Shown piece after piece: positions 1 through 7,659 of a DNA stretch of 30,148 nt. The DNA comes from an uncultured delta proteobacterium (GTDB taxonomy: Bacteria; RBG-13-61-14; DRUE01): positions 1 to 30,148 of the forward strand of contig CAIYYW010000060.1 of NCBI GenBank assembly GCA_903930515.1, written 5' to 3'. The notes below the pieces were generated by a model. That model was not told the DNA's origin. It was given only the letters and a program-made list of their open reading frames with translations, and did no database searches. A program made the position numbers and the translations under genes. The first letter of the stretch is position 1; the number at the start of each line of letters is the position of its first letter.

Positions 1-14
1 AAGGGCGATTGGGA

Positions 15-320
15 TCAGGCTGCCTGAATGCGACGGCGCTCGATCGGCTCTTCGGGAGTTCCCGACTGGTTGGCCACTTCCTGATACTTGTCCAAAACCG
101 CGTTCTCAATATAATCCCGCATCTCCTGATTGAGCGGATGAGCGATGTCCCGGATCACCCCGTCCTTGCGCTTCTTGTTGGGCATGGCCACAAAGTATCC
201 CTGTTGGGCCTTGATGATTTTCAGGTCGCGGACCACGAAACAATTGTCAAAGGTCAGGGTCACATACGCCTTTAGCTTGTCCTCGCTCACCGGGTAAATA
301 ACGATTTCTGTAATCTCCAT
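15..320 (-). CDS. spoVG: SpoVG family septation/RNA-binding regulator
   Basis: This 101-residue protein matches SpoVG over its whole length. It opens with MEITEIVIYPV, continues with the KLKAYVTLTFDNCFVVRDLKI core, and has the IAHPLNQEMRDYIENAVLDKY helix; these run-together family features are characteristic. SpoVG proteins are small nucleic-acid-binding regulators, studied in Firmicutes and spirochaetes, where they influence septation, envelope and virulence genes. They also occur in many diderms that do not sporulate, so the gene does not imply spores. The ATG start is supported by a GGGAGG Shine-Dalgarno (329-334) eight bases upstream. It is separated from the next minus-strand gene by a terminator and about 400 bp of AT-rich DNA, so it probably has its own promoter. 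The proline-glutamate and arginine-rich tail (EEPIERRRIQAA) is variable in the family. Confidence 0.95.
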   Translation of the reverse strand: MEITEIVIYPVSEDKLKAYVTLTFDNCFVVRDLKIIKAQQGYFVAMPNKKRKDGVIRDIAHPLNQEMRDYIENAVLDKYQEVANQSGTPEEPIERRRIQAA

Positions 321-363
321 ATCAACTACCTCCCTTCAGTTGTTTTGTAAAGAACATAAATTT

Positions 364-375
364 AATATGCATATT
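364..375. repeat. 12-bp perfect palindrome upstream of spoVG
   Basis: AATATGCATATT reads identically on both strands. It lies about 45 bp upstream of the spoVG start, in the area where a spoVG promoter would sit; a TTGATC / TATTAA pair with 16-bp spacing overlaps it on the minus strand. It could be an operator, but in AT-rich DNA a palindrome of this length can also be chance. Confidence 0.3.
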
Positions 376-606
376 GTATGCCTGATCAACTTCCGTATTT
401 CTTGCTTAATTTTCAATAAGTTATGCGATATGAAAAATTGCTTGTTTCTATAGGGGACTGATAAAATAAATTGGAGTTGTTGAATTCCAGAATAAGTTAT
501 TGAAAAATAAATGAAATTTTCAAATGAGTAGGTGGTTTCTAATAATGTTTAGTGACGCACTTTTGTTGCGCAAAAATTAAGTAATTGAAAAGATGCAGGA
601 ATAATG
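376..606. other. AT-rich gene-free stretch
   Basis: No convincing coding sequence is present on either strand between spoVG and the AMIN lipoprotein gene. The composition is strikingly AT-rich compared with the flanking genes. The only local structures seen here are short ones, such as TTGCGCAA at 565-572. If the candidate promoter at 607-634 is used, this is a long 5' untranslated leader of spoVG. Confidence 0.5.
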
Positions 607-634
607 TTTATAATTTAGGCAATTTCCGGGTAAA
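607..634 (-). promoter_or_regulatory. Candidate sigma-70-type promoter pointing to spoVG
   Basis: On the minus strand TTTACC (629-634) and TATAAA (607-612) are spaced by 16 bp, each matching four or five of six consensus bases. It directly abuts the palindrome at 635-652. In AT-rich DNA such matches arise by chance, so support is moderate at best. It would give spoVG a leader of about 280 nt. Confidence 0.3.
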
Positions 635-652
635 TGAATGAGTATTCATTCA
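635..652. promoter_or_regulatory. 18-bp palindrome resembling a FadR (TetR-family) operator
   Basis: TGAATGAGTATTCATTCA has perfect 7-bp arms around GTAT. It differs at one position from the Bacillus FadR/YsiA operator as I recall it (TGAATGAMTANTCATTCA). FadR/YsiA is a TetR-family repressor released by long-chain acyl-CoA. No TetR regulator or beta-oxidation gene is in this window. The site sits next to the candidate minus-strand promoter at 607-634. The palindrome is seen; the regulator is inferred. Confidence 0.45.
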
Positions 653-660
653 ATTAGCTA

Positions 661-694
661 TCACAAAAAGGTTACAAAAGTAACCGTTTTGTGA
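661..694 (-). terminator. Rho-independent terminator after the AMIN lipoprotein gene
   Basis: Arms at 661-675 and 680-694 pair over 15 positions with one mismatch around a 4-nt loop. Read on the minus strand, the inner stem GGTTAC-TTTT-GTAACC is followed at once by TTTTTG, as in an intrinsic terminator. It begins about 25 nt after the AMIN gene stop. The plus strand also has GGTTAC-AAAA-GTAACC-G-TTTT, so it may work in both directions. Confidence 0.7.
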
Positions 695-718
695 CTCAAG
701 ATAAGTTCCGGAAAATGG

Positions 719-1669
719 TTAGTAAACGATGCTTAAGAGGATTTTATTTTTCACATTGACGACTCTGGCGTCCTTGATTGGTCCCTTGAGTTCGACCACC
801 ACCCTGGTTTTATCCGGGTATTCACCGACGCGGATTTGTCGGACGGTTCCGGTATTTACCTGGAAGAAGTTATGAGGGAGCTTGGACTTTACGCCGAAGA
901 CATCCAGATAAATTCTGACCGGGTTGTTCAGGGAGTTGACCTTGAAATCAAGGAATTCTCCGTCGCCGGTCACGACCACTTCAAAGCTATGATCAACGGT
1001 TCTATAGGTGAGTCCGCTCAAGGCGGTGGCGGGGGCAATTTTTTCCGCGATGGCTTTTTCCGGGACAATCTCTTTGAGCATATCGCGGGCGGCTTTTTCA
1101 TCTTCCGCGGTCACCGGCGCCACGGCCACCCCGGTGGGGGTTCCTCCCGGGCCGACCGACATTTTCTGGATTTTGGGATAGAGCTCCTTGGGGATTTCAA
1201 TCTGGGTGGGTTCCAATCCTTTTTCCGCGGCCTTGATTTCCTGAAGCTCCACCTTGCATCCGGAATTGGAGTTGGTGATCTGGTAGGTGACATTCTTGGT
1301 CAGGTCCGCGGTGAGGCGGACGCTGTACATTGCTTTCAATTGCTTCCCTTCCATCCGTTGCCCCTTGACTACGGATAGCTGCCAGGTTTTGATCATCCCG
1401 TCAGTGGCTTCTCCGCTGGCTGGGATTCCCGCGACCAAGTCGGCGTTTTCAATAGTGAGGGACAATTTGGGAGGGGAGGGCTGGATATATACTCCGGCCT
1501 GAAGGGCTTGGTTGGCGAAGATATTGATCTGGTTGCCGCTGATCTCCACCTTGCGGATCTGGGCCGGAATGGCTTGGTCGGATTGTCCGAGTTGGCAGGA
1601 CCCGAGCAGGGCGGCCAAGGGAATTAAAACCGCGGCGGCCAGGGCCGGAAACATTTTCTTTATCTTCAT
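719..1669 (-). CDS. AMIN-domain lipoprotein (PilQ N-terminus-like)
   Basis: The 316-residue product begins with a lipoprotein signal (MKIKKMFPALAAAVLIPLAA) and a lipobox ending LLGSC, with Cys25 the predicted lipidated residue. Residues of about 217-316 form an AMIN domain, a beta-rich fold that binds peptidoglycan in AmiC and PilQ. Residues 38-145 look like a second, weaker AMIN-like unit. Two AMIN units at the N-terminus recall PilQ secretins, but the protein stops right after the second (NKILLSIVY), with no secretin domain. It is therefore a stand-alone periplasmic peptidoglycan binder or a truncated PilQ. The ATG has a GGAGG site that overlaps the stop of the upstream OmpA gene only 11 bp away, so the two are likely translationally coupled. 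A terminator follows at 661-694. Confidence 0.85.
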   Translation of the reverse strand: MKIKKMFPALAAAVLIPLAALLGSCQLGQSDQAIPAQIRKVEISGNQINIFANQALQAGVYIQPSPPKLSLTIENADLVAGIPASGEATDGMIKTWQLSVVKGQRMEGKQLKAMYSVRLTADLTKNVTYQITNSNSGCKVELQEIKAAEKGLEPTQIEIPKELYPKIQKMSVGPGGTPTGVAVAPVTAEDEKAARDMLKEIVPEKAIAEKIAPATALSGLTYRTVDHSFEVVVTGDGEFLDFKVNSLNNPVRIYLDVFGVKSKLPHNFFQVNTGTVRQIRVGEYPDKTRVVVELKGPIKDARVVNVKNKILLSIVY

Positions 1670-1680
1670 TTTTCAGCCTC

Positions 1681-3252
1681 CTATCGTGAAAGTACCTTGA
1701 ATTCCACCCGCCGGTTCAACTGCCGTCCCTCGTCAAGATCATTGGTGGCGATGGGGAAATGCTCGCCGTAGCCGTAGGAAACCAAGCGGTCGGGATCAAT
1801 TTTTCCTTCCATGACCACATAATCGAGCACCGACTTGGCTCTTGCGCGGCTGAGCCGGATGTTGTATTCATCCGAGCCATAGCTGTCGGTATGTCCTCGG
1901 ATTTCTATTTTCAGGGTGGGGTTGTCATTCATCAACCGGGTCAGGTTGTTGAGTTCGGCCTTGGACTCGGGCCTGAGCACGGCGCGGTCAAAGTCAAAAT
2001 AGACATTATGCAGGACCACCACGGCGCCGGCTTTAAGCGGGGTGAGCAGGATATTCTTCTCCACTTCCTGATAGGCCTGCTCGGTCGGGACCACGAACCG
2101 CTCGGAATGGAAAGAATATCCCTTGGCATAGGCGTTGATATTGTAGTCGGCGCCGGTGGTGAGGATGACTTTATAAGACCCGTCCGGCCTGGTCTTGGCC
2201 AGGAATTTTTCCTTGTCGGTCTTGCTGTCTGAAATCCGCACCACCGCCTCCACCGGCTTGCAGGTCTTGATGTCATAGACATTGATCTTGAGCGCCGGGT
2301 CAATGGTGGGCTTGGCGCAGGTGTCAATATCGGCCACAATTCCATAAACCAGGGTCAGCCCCTTGACATTGGCAAAGGCCGGGACCGGCACCACATACAG
2401 GTCTTCCTGTCCCAGGGTGTCGGAGCGGTTGGAGGAGAAATAGGCCAGGTCTCCGCTGGCGGGAATGGTGAAGTAAATATCTTTGTCCGTGGAATTCACC
2501 GCGGGACCGAGGTTGAGCGGAGGCGACCATCCCATGGCTCCCAACTGGCTCCGGAAGATATCCGCGCCCCCGAACCCGCCGTGTCCATCCGAACTGAAAT
2601 AAAGGGTAACCCCGTCCCAGTGCGCAAAGACGAAGATTTCGTCGGCCTCGGTGTTGATGGTGGGGCCGAGGTTTTTCGGGTCTCCCCAGGCGCCGTTGTC
2701 CTGTTTGGCGGAATACCAGATGTCAAACCCGCCCAGGCTGCCCTCCGGCCGGGTGGACACGAAATAGAGGATTTTTCCATCCGAAGAGATCGAGGCATTG
2801 GCGTCGGTGTACCTGGAATTGATCGGCTTGCCCAGGTTCTTGGGCTCAGTCCATTTGTCCCCGTCCCTGGTGGTTACATAGATATCGCACATTCCCAGGC
2901 CGCCCGGGAGGTTGCACCCGGTGAAATACATTGTCTGCTCGTCCGCGGTCAGGCAGTCCGGGCCGTCATTCATCTGGGTGTTGAACGGGGTTCCCATATC
3001 AACCGGCTCGATCCACTGCCCGGCCGTCTTATGGCTCATCCATCCGTCTTGGCCCCCGATCCCGCTCGGCCGGTCCGAGGTGAAGTAGAGGGTCTTGCCG
3101 TCCGCGCTCACGAACGGCCCGAAGTCGGAATACTTGCCGTTGACCACTTGCCCCAGGTTCTTCGCCACCTGCTCGTCCCCGCTCAGGCTCAACGTGATCG
3201 CCACCGCGACCAATCCCATCAACAATCCCAGTTTCGTCACCCGCTTATGCAT
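1681..3252 (-). CDS. PD40 beta-propeller / CarboxypepD-like / OmpA periplasmic protein
   Basis: The 523-residue protein has a signal peptide (about 1-25). A set of PD40/WD40-like blades follows, about 30-300, with repeated 'S.DGK.LYF.S.RP.G.GG.D.W' units. A beta-sandwich insert typical of carboxypeptidase-regulatory domains spans about 310-405 (KTRPDGSYKVILTTGADYNI). The C-terminal OmpA domain, about 415-523, carries the peptidoglycan-contact signatures GHTDSYGSDEYN and NRRVEF. OmpA domains bind diaminopimelate in peptidoglycan, so this is a wall-anchored periplasmic scaffold. The order propeller-CRD-OmpA resembles PorE of the type IX secretion system without its TPR part; whether it has that role is inference. 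The ATG has an AAGGAGG site. It lies 25 bp after its paralogue and 11 bp before the AMIN gene in one operon. Confidence 0.88.
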   Translation of the reverse strand: MHKRVTKLGLLMGLVAVAITLSLSGDEQVAKNLGQVVNGKYSDFGPFVSADGKTLYFTSDRPSGIGGQDGWMSHKTAGQWIEPVDMGTPFNTQMNDGPDCLTADEQTMYFTGCNLPGGLGMCDIYVTTRDGDKWTEPKNLGKPINSRYTDANASISSDGKILYFVSTRPEGSLGGFDIWYSAKQDNGAWGDPKNLGPTINTEADEIFVFAHWDGVTLYFSSDGHGGFGGADIFRSQLGAMGWSPPLNLGPAVNSTDKDIYFTIPASGDLAYFSSNRSDTLGQEDLYVVPVPAFANVKGLTLVYGIVADIDTCAKPTIDPALKINVYDIKTCKPVEAVVRISDSKTDKEKFLAKTRPDGSYKVILTTGADYNINAYAKGYSFHSERFVVPTEQAYQEVEKNILLTPLKAGAVVVLHNVYFDFDRAVLRPESKAELNNLTRLMNDNPTLKIEIRGHTDSYGSDEYNIRLSRARAKSVLDYVVMEGKIDPDRLVSYGYGEHFPIATNDLDEGRQLNRRVEFKVLSR

Positions 3253-3277
3253 TGGCTCCTCCTTGAGTATCCTTCAA

Positions 3278-4642
3278 TTATTCCCTCACGCTCAGTTCCA
3301 CCCTCCGGTTCTTCGGGTTGCCGGATTTCGGGTCGTTCGGCTCGGCCGGATTGCCGGCTCCGTAATAAGCGGTCTTGATCTGCTCCGGCTTGACCCCCCG
3401 GCTGACCAGGAAGGCCTTGACCGATTCCGCCCTTCTCTTGCTCAGGATCATATTATACTCCGGATCTCCCAAACTGTCAGCGTGCCCGGCCACTTCCACC
3501 TTCTTGGTTGGATCTTCCTTCAACAGCTTCACCCAGGGATCCAAATTCTTGGCGGCCTTATCGGTCACTGACGACTTGTCAAGTTGGAAATAGACCCGGT
3601 TCGCGAACTCCGGCCGTTCCACCGGAGGGGTCGCCACCGCCACCGGAATCGGCTCGCAGAATTTCTCCGCGCTCATCTCTTTGGCGATCGGCCCGAACGC
3701 CGGCACCATCGGCGGACAATTGTTCCGGTAGGCCGCGTCGCGCGTCAGGAGTTCCTTTTCCGTGAAGATATCCCGGACCGGGACCAGATACAGGTCTTCG
3801 TTCCCGCCGGCGTTGGAGCTGAAAAAGGCATAGTCGGAATGGGCGGACAGGGTGAAATAGGAATCGTTCCCGCTGGTGTTGATCTGCTCAAGCGGAATCA
3901 GTTGTCCCCATTTGCCCGGCCCGAGCTGCTTGATCTTGAAAAGATCTTCTCCTCCTTTGCCCCCGTGGCCATCGGAGGAAAAGAAAAACCAGCCGGTGGG
4001 GGCGTCGTAAGATATCTTCAGCTCGCTCTCCGGGGTATTGATCGGTTCTCCCAGATTGACCGGGTCGGCCCAGCTCCCGTCGGGATTTTGCCGGGAAGAC
4101 CAGAGGTCATAAGTGACTGATCCTTTTTTACCCGCCTCGCCCATCCCGCCCGGGCGGTCGGAGGCGAAGTAGAGGATTTTTTGGCTGCGGTCAAAAAAGC
4201 CGTTGGCCTCGCTGTATTCGGTATTGATCGGAGCGCCGATATTTTTCGGCTCGGTCCAGGAGCCGTCGGGCAGAAAGGTGGAAAGATACAGGTCGCATTT
4301 CCCCTTCCCGTCCGGCCGGTTGCAGAGGGTCAAATACATATAGATATTGTTTTGGTCATAAGTCAGGTCATCCGCGCCATCGTTGATTGCCGTGTTTAAT
4401 GGCTTGGGCAAGTCCACCGGGCTGGACCAGACCCCGTCCTTAAAATAGCTCGCCCAGAGATCCTGGCCGCCCATTCCGCCGGGCCGGTTGGAAGTGAAAT
4501 AGAGCGCTTGTCCGTCCGGGCTGATCACCGGGGCGAACTCCGCGTAGCCGGTGTTGATCTCTCCCGGCATTTTAGCGGCTGATCCCGGGAAATCCGCGGC
4601 AATAAACAAAAAAAATATGACCCCGGGCAATATCCTTTTCAT
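3278..4642 (-). CDS. PD40 beta-propeller / OmpA periplasmic protein
   Basis: A signal peptide (MKRILPGVIFFLFIAADF) leads into propeller blades with the pattern 'Y..FAP.ISPDG..LYFTSNRPGG.GG.DLW' over about 25-290. An OmpA domain follows at about 345-454, containing GHADSLGDPEYN and NRRVEL. It is a paralogue of the next gene but lacks the middle beta-sandwich. I place the start at the ATG 4640-4642 because GGAGG (4648-4652) precedes it by five bases and a normal signal sequence follows. An upstream in-frame TTG at 4660 would add six residues and bury the ribosome site. It is first in the envelope operon, behind the promoter at 4688-4716. The likely role is anchoring a propeller platform to peptidoglycan; no partner is encoded nearby except the AMIN lipoprotein. 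Confidence 0.88.
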   Translation of the reverse strand: MKRILPGVIFFLFIAADFPGSAAKMPGEINTGYAEFAPVISPDGQALYFTSNRPGGMGGQDLWASYFKDGVWSSPVDLPKPLNTAINDGADDLTYDQNNIYMYLTLCNRPDGKGKCDLYLSTFLPDGSWTEPKNIGAPINTEYSEANGFFDRSQKILYFASDRPGGMGEAGKKGSVTYDLWSSRQNPDGSWADPVNLGEPINTPESELKISYDAPTGWFFFSSDGHGGKGGEDLFKIKQLGPGKWGQLIPLEQINTSGNDSYFTLSAHSDYAFFSSNAGGNEDLYLVPVRDIFTEKELLTRDAAYRNNCPPMVPAFGPIAKEMSAEKFCEPIPVAVATPPVERPEFANRVYFQLDKSSVTDKAAKNLDPWVKLLKEDPTKKVEVAGHADSLGDPEYNMILSKRRAESVKAFLVSRGVKPEQIKTAYYGAGNPAEPNDPKSGNPKNRRVELSVRE

Positions 4643-4687
4643 TTTTTCCTCCAGGCGCAATTATTGAATATTACCTATTATTAGGAT

Positions 4688-4716
4688 TTAATAGCATCTT
4701 TTCCAATGCCTGTCAA
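4688..4716 (-). promoter_or_regulatory. Sigma-70 promoter of the OmpA/AMIN envelope operon
   Basis: On the minus strand a perfect TTGACA (-35, at 4711-4716) is followed by a 17-bp spacer and TATTAA (-10, at 4688-4693). It lies about 45 bp upstream of the first gene's ATG, facing away from the MBL-purBCF operon. Confidence 0.6.
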
Positions 4717-4861
4717 ATAAAAGCGGCCAATCGCGACTAACTAGTCCTTGGCGGATTTAGCGAAGAAGGAATTTGTTCTCACAATTAAGTTCGGATTTGA
4801 CAGAGGCGACAGACTGAATTACCTTCAGGTTGAAAAACGGAGTGGAATCAGGCGGAAAAAT

Positions 4862-5617
4862 TTGAAAGTTTCAGTATTGGCCAGCGGCAGCCGGGGAAAC
4901 GCGATCCTGCTTAGAAGTGGCCGTCATTCCCTTTTGATGGATTGCGGGATCAGTGTGCGGAAGTTGAAAATCCGGCTGGAACAGATGGGAGAAGAGCTTC
5001 CCCGTCTGGAGGCCATCTTTGTTTCCCACGAGCATACCGACCATACCTGCGGACTGGAGCATCTTTGCGAAAAAATGCCCGCGCCGGTCTTTGCCACAGA
5101 AGGCACCTGGGAGAAAATGTCGGCTTTGAACCTGGATGCGAAGGAGAAGCTGAGATGCGGGGACAAGATCAAGCTCAAGGGTTTCGTGGTTCAGGCCTTC
5201 CGGGTGCCGCACGACGCCAACGAGCCGGTCGGGTTCCTGATCGAGGCCGAGGAGAAGAAGATGGCCTTGGTTACGGACTTGGGCTCGGTCAACGGCTTGA
5301 TCCGGGAGCGGCTGAAGGGAGCGAACCTGGTAATCCTGGAATCCAATCACGATCCGGAATTGTTGCGGAACGGCCGATACCCCTGGCCGCTCAAGCAGAG
5401 GATTCTGGGGAAATATGGACACCTGTCCAACCAGGATTGCGCCTCGCTCTTGACAGGGATTCAATCTTGTGGTTTATCTTGGGCGGTGCTGGCGCATCTG
5501 AGCGATGACAACAATACGCCTGAACTGGCTTTTCAGACTTCGCGCGAACTCTTGGGCGGTCAAGTAAAATTGTTCCTTACCAGCCAGAAGCAGGCCGGGC
5601 CCAAACTGGAAATTTAG
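4862..5617 (+). CDS. MBL-fold metallohydrolase, YycJ/WalJ-like
   Basis: The protein has the metallo-beta-lactamase fold with the metal motif HEHTDH (residues 56-61) and a later ESNHDPELL segment. The N-terminus VSVLASGSRGNA matches YycJ/WalJ-type enzymes (SVLASGSTGNA), which are predicted nucleases linked to DNA metabolism and wall signalling. I choose a TTG start at 4862: AGGCGG lies six bases upstream and the product then begins as family members do, giving 251 residues. An earlier in-frame TTG at 4748 would add 38 residues with no family similarity. A TTGACA at 4797-4802 could be a -35 for this operon, but its -10 is poor. The stop is nine bases from the purB ATG, and the purB ribosome site overlaps it, so it is first in a pur operon. 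The link to purine synthesis is positional only. Confidence 0.88.
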   Translation: MKVSVLASGSRGNAILLRSGRHSLLMDCGISVRKLKIRLEQMGEELPRLEAIFVSHEHTDHTCGLEHLCEKMPAPVFATEGTWEKMSALNLDAKEKLRCGDKIKLKGFVVQAFRVPHDANEPVGFLIEAEEKKMALVTDLGSVNGLIRERLKGANLVILESNHDPELLRNGRYPWPLKQRILGKYGHLSNQDCASLLTGIQSCGLSWAVLAHLSDDNNTPELAFQTSRELLGGQVKLFLTSQKQAGPKLEI

Positions 5618-5626
5618 GAGGGAGCT

Positions 5627-6925
5627 ATGATACCCAGGTATTCCCGGGCGGAAATGTCTGAAATCTGGACGGAAGAGCAGAAGCTCAAGGTCTGGCTGGA
5701 GATTGAACTCCTGGCTATTGATGCCCTGGCGGAGTTGGGAAAAATCCCGGAGGCCGATGCCCGGGAGGCGCGGAGGCTGGCCGGGTTTTCGTTGGAAGAA
5801 GTCAAGGCCCAGGAAGAGATTACCAAACACGATGTGGCCGCGTTCGTGGATGTGGTCGGGTCCCGGATCGGAACCTTGGCCCGATACCTTCACCTGGGAA
5901 TGACCAGTTCCGACCTTCTGGACACCACTTTTTCCCTCCAACTGGTCCGGGCCGCGGCCCTCATCCTCAAGGATCTGGACCGGCTGCTGGCCGGCCTCAA
6001 AACCCGGGCTCTGGAGCATAAATACACGCCGATGATCGGAAGGACCCACGGCATCCACGCCGAGCCGATCACCTTCGGGCTGATGCTGGCGAGGTTCTAT
6101 GAGGAGTTCCGGAGAAACCGACTGCGGATGGAGAGCGCGCGGGAGGAAGTGCGGGTGGGAAAACTTTCCGGGGCGGTTGGGGATTATTTTCATCTGGACC
6201 CCCGGATCGAGGAATATGCGATGAAGAAGCTGGGCTTGAAGCCGGCTTACGGGGCGAGCCAGATAATTTCCCGGGACCGTTATGCCTATTATTTCCAGAC
6301 CCTGGCCCTGATCGCCTCCAGCATAGACCATCTCACCCTCCAGGTCAGGCATCTGCAGCGGACCGAGGTGCTGGAGGCCGAGGAATATTTTTCACCCGGG
6401 CAAAAAGGCAGTTCCGCGATGCCGCATAAGCGCAACCCGGTGCTGTCCGAGAATTTATCCGGCCTGGCCCGGCTGGTGAGATCATACAGCCAAAGCGCGC
6501 TTGAGGATGTTCCGCTCTGGCACGAGCGCGACATCAGCCATTCCTCGGTAGAGCGCATCATCGGCCCGGATGCGACCATCCTGGTTGACTTTATGCTCAA
6601 CCGCCTGGCCGGCCTGATCGAGCGGTTGATGGTTTACCCGGAGAAGATGGAAGAAAACCTTTGGCTCACCCGCGGGCTGGTTTTTTCCGAGGGCGTGATG
6701 CTGAAGCTGATGGAAAAAGGATTGGCGCGCGCGGACGCTTACGCCTTGGTGCAAAAGTCGGCGATGCAGACCTGGTCGGAAAAAGATTTGAGCTTTAGGC
6801 AGATGCTGAACGAGGATGGCGGGATCCGGAAATATCTGAGCGAGGACGAGATCAAGGAATGTTTTGACTTGGACCGGCTTCAGGTGAAAATAGATTTTAT
6901 TTTTTCCAAAATCTTTGAGGCGTAA
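5627..6925 (+). CDS. purB: Adenylosuccinate lyase
   Basis: The 432-residue length is typical. The fumarase/aspartase-superfamily signature GSSAMPHKRNPV is intact, as are GRTHGIHAEPITFG (catalytic His region) and the MTSSDLLDT substrate loop. The enzyme removes fumarate from SAICAR and from adenylosuccinate, acting twice in purine synthesis. The N-terminus MIPRYSRAEMSEIW is the usual one. The start has AGGAGG overlapping the stop of the MBL gene. purC follows after 14 bp with its own AAGGAGG, so the genes are co-transcribed in the order purB-purC-purF. Confidence 0.97.
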   Translation: MIPRYSRAEMSEIWTEEQKLKVWLEIELLAIDALAELGKIPEADAREARRLAGFSLEEVKAQEEITKHDVAAFVDVVGSRIGTLARYLHLGMTSSDLLDTTFSLQLVRAAALILKDLDRLLAGLKTRALEHKYTPMIGRTHGIHAEPITFGLMLARFYEEFRRNRLRMESAREEVRVGKLSGAVGDYFHLDPRIEEYAMKKLGLKPAYGASQIISRDRYAYYFQTLALIASSIDHLTLQVRHLQRTEVLEAEEYFSPGQKGSSAMPHKRNPVLSENLSGLARLVRSYSQSALEDVPLWHERDISHSSVERIIGPDATILVDFMLNRLAGLIERLMVYPEKMEENLWLTRGLVFSEGVMLKLMEKGLARADAYALVQKSAMQTWSEKDLSFRQMLNEDGGIRKYLSEDEIKECFDLDRLQVKIDFIFSKIFEA

Positions 6926-6939
6926 GGTAAGGAGGAAAA

Positions 6940-7644
6940 ATGGAACGGAAGGGATTGATCTACGAGGGCAAGTCCAAGGTGGTTTACGCCAGTTCGGACC
7001 CGCAAAAGGTGATCGTCCATTTCAAGGATGACGCCACCGCGGGGGACGGCGCCAAGCGGGGCACCATCAAGGGGAAGGGCGAGATCAATTGCATCTTCAC
7101 CAAGTTGATGTTCCGGATGCTGGAAAAAAAAGGCATCCCCACCCATTTCCTTGACCAGATCGGACCGGATGAGATGCTGTGCTGGAAGGTGAAGATTATT
7201 CCGATTGAGGTGATCGTGCGGAACTGGGTAGCCGGGTCATTGGCCAAACGGTATGGCAAGGAAGAGGGGGGGAAGCTGAGGAGCACATTGCTGGAGCACA
7301 ACTTGAAAGACGATTCCCTTCACGACCCGATGGTTAGCGAATATCATATCCAGGCCTTCGGATGGGCGAGCAAAAAAGAATACGATGCCATCAGCCGGAT
7401 GGCGCTCCAGGTGAACCGGATTTTGAAGCCGTATTTCGACCGGCGCGGAATTATGCTGGTGGATTTCAAGCTTGAATTCGGAAAAAAGGGATCCCAAATA
7501 CTATTGGCGGACGAAATCACTCCGGACGGATGTCGGCTCTGGGATAAAGCCACCAAAAAGAAGCTGGACAAGGATCGGTTCCGCCGCGACCTCGGCGGGG
7601 TGGAAGAGGCGTATCAGGAAGTGCTGGCCCGGGTTCAAAGCTAG
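6940..7644 (+). CDS. purC: SAICAR synthase (phosphoribosylaminoimidazole-succinocarboxamide synthase)
   Basis: This 234-residue protein has the SAICAR synthetase features. These are the N-terminal GLIYEGKSKVVY (nucleotide-binding loop), KDDATAGDGAKR, the IPIEVIVRNWVAGS motif and the C-terminal LADEITPDGCRLWD. It joins aspartate to CAIR with ATP, the step just before the PurB reaction, so the two neighbours act consecutively. The length matches the compact bacterial form. The ATG lies behind AAGGAGG. The stop precedes the TTG start of purF by 15 bp. Confidence 0.97.
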   Translation: MERKGLIYEGKSKVVYASSDPQKVIVHFKDDATAGDGAKRGTIKGKGEINCIFTKLMFRMLEKKGIPTHFLDQIGPDEMLCWKVKIIPIEVIVRNWVAGSLAKRYGKEEGGKLRSTLLEHNLKDDSLHDPMVSEYHIQAFGWASKKEYDAISRMALQVNRILKPYFDRRGIMLVDFKLEFGKKGSQILLADEITPDGCRLWDKATKKKLDKDRFRRDLGGVEEAYQEVLARVQS

Positions 7645-7659
7645 CCGGGAGGGGAAAAA

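Noticed and set aside
4797-4825. TTGACA as promoter of the MBL-pur operon
   Set aside because: The -35 is perfect but the base run at the correct distance (TACCTT) matches only half of a -10 box.
4748-4861. Upstream in-frame TTG start for the MBL-fold protein
   Set aside because: The added 38 residues show no family similarity, whereas TTG 4862 has a ribosome site and gives the family's usual N-terminus.
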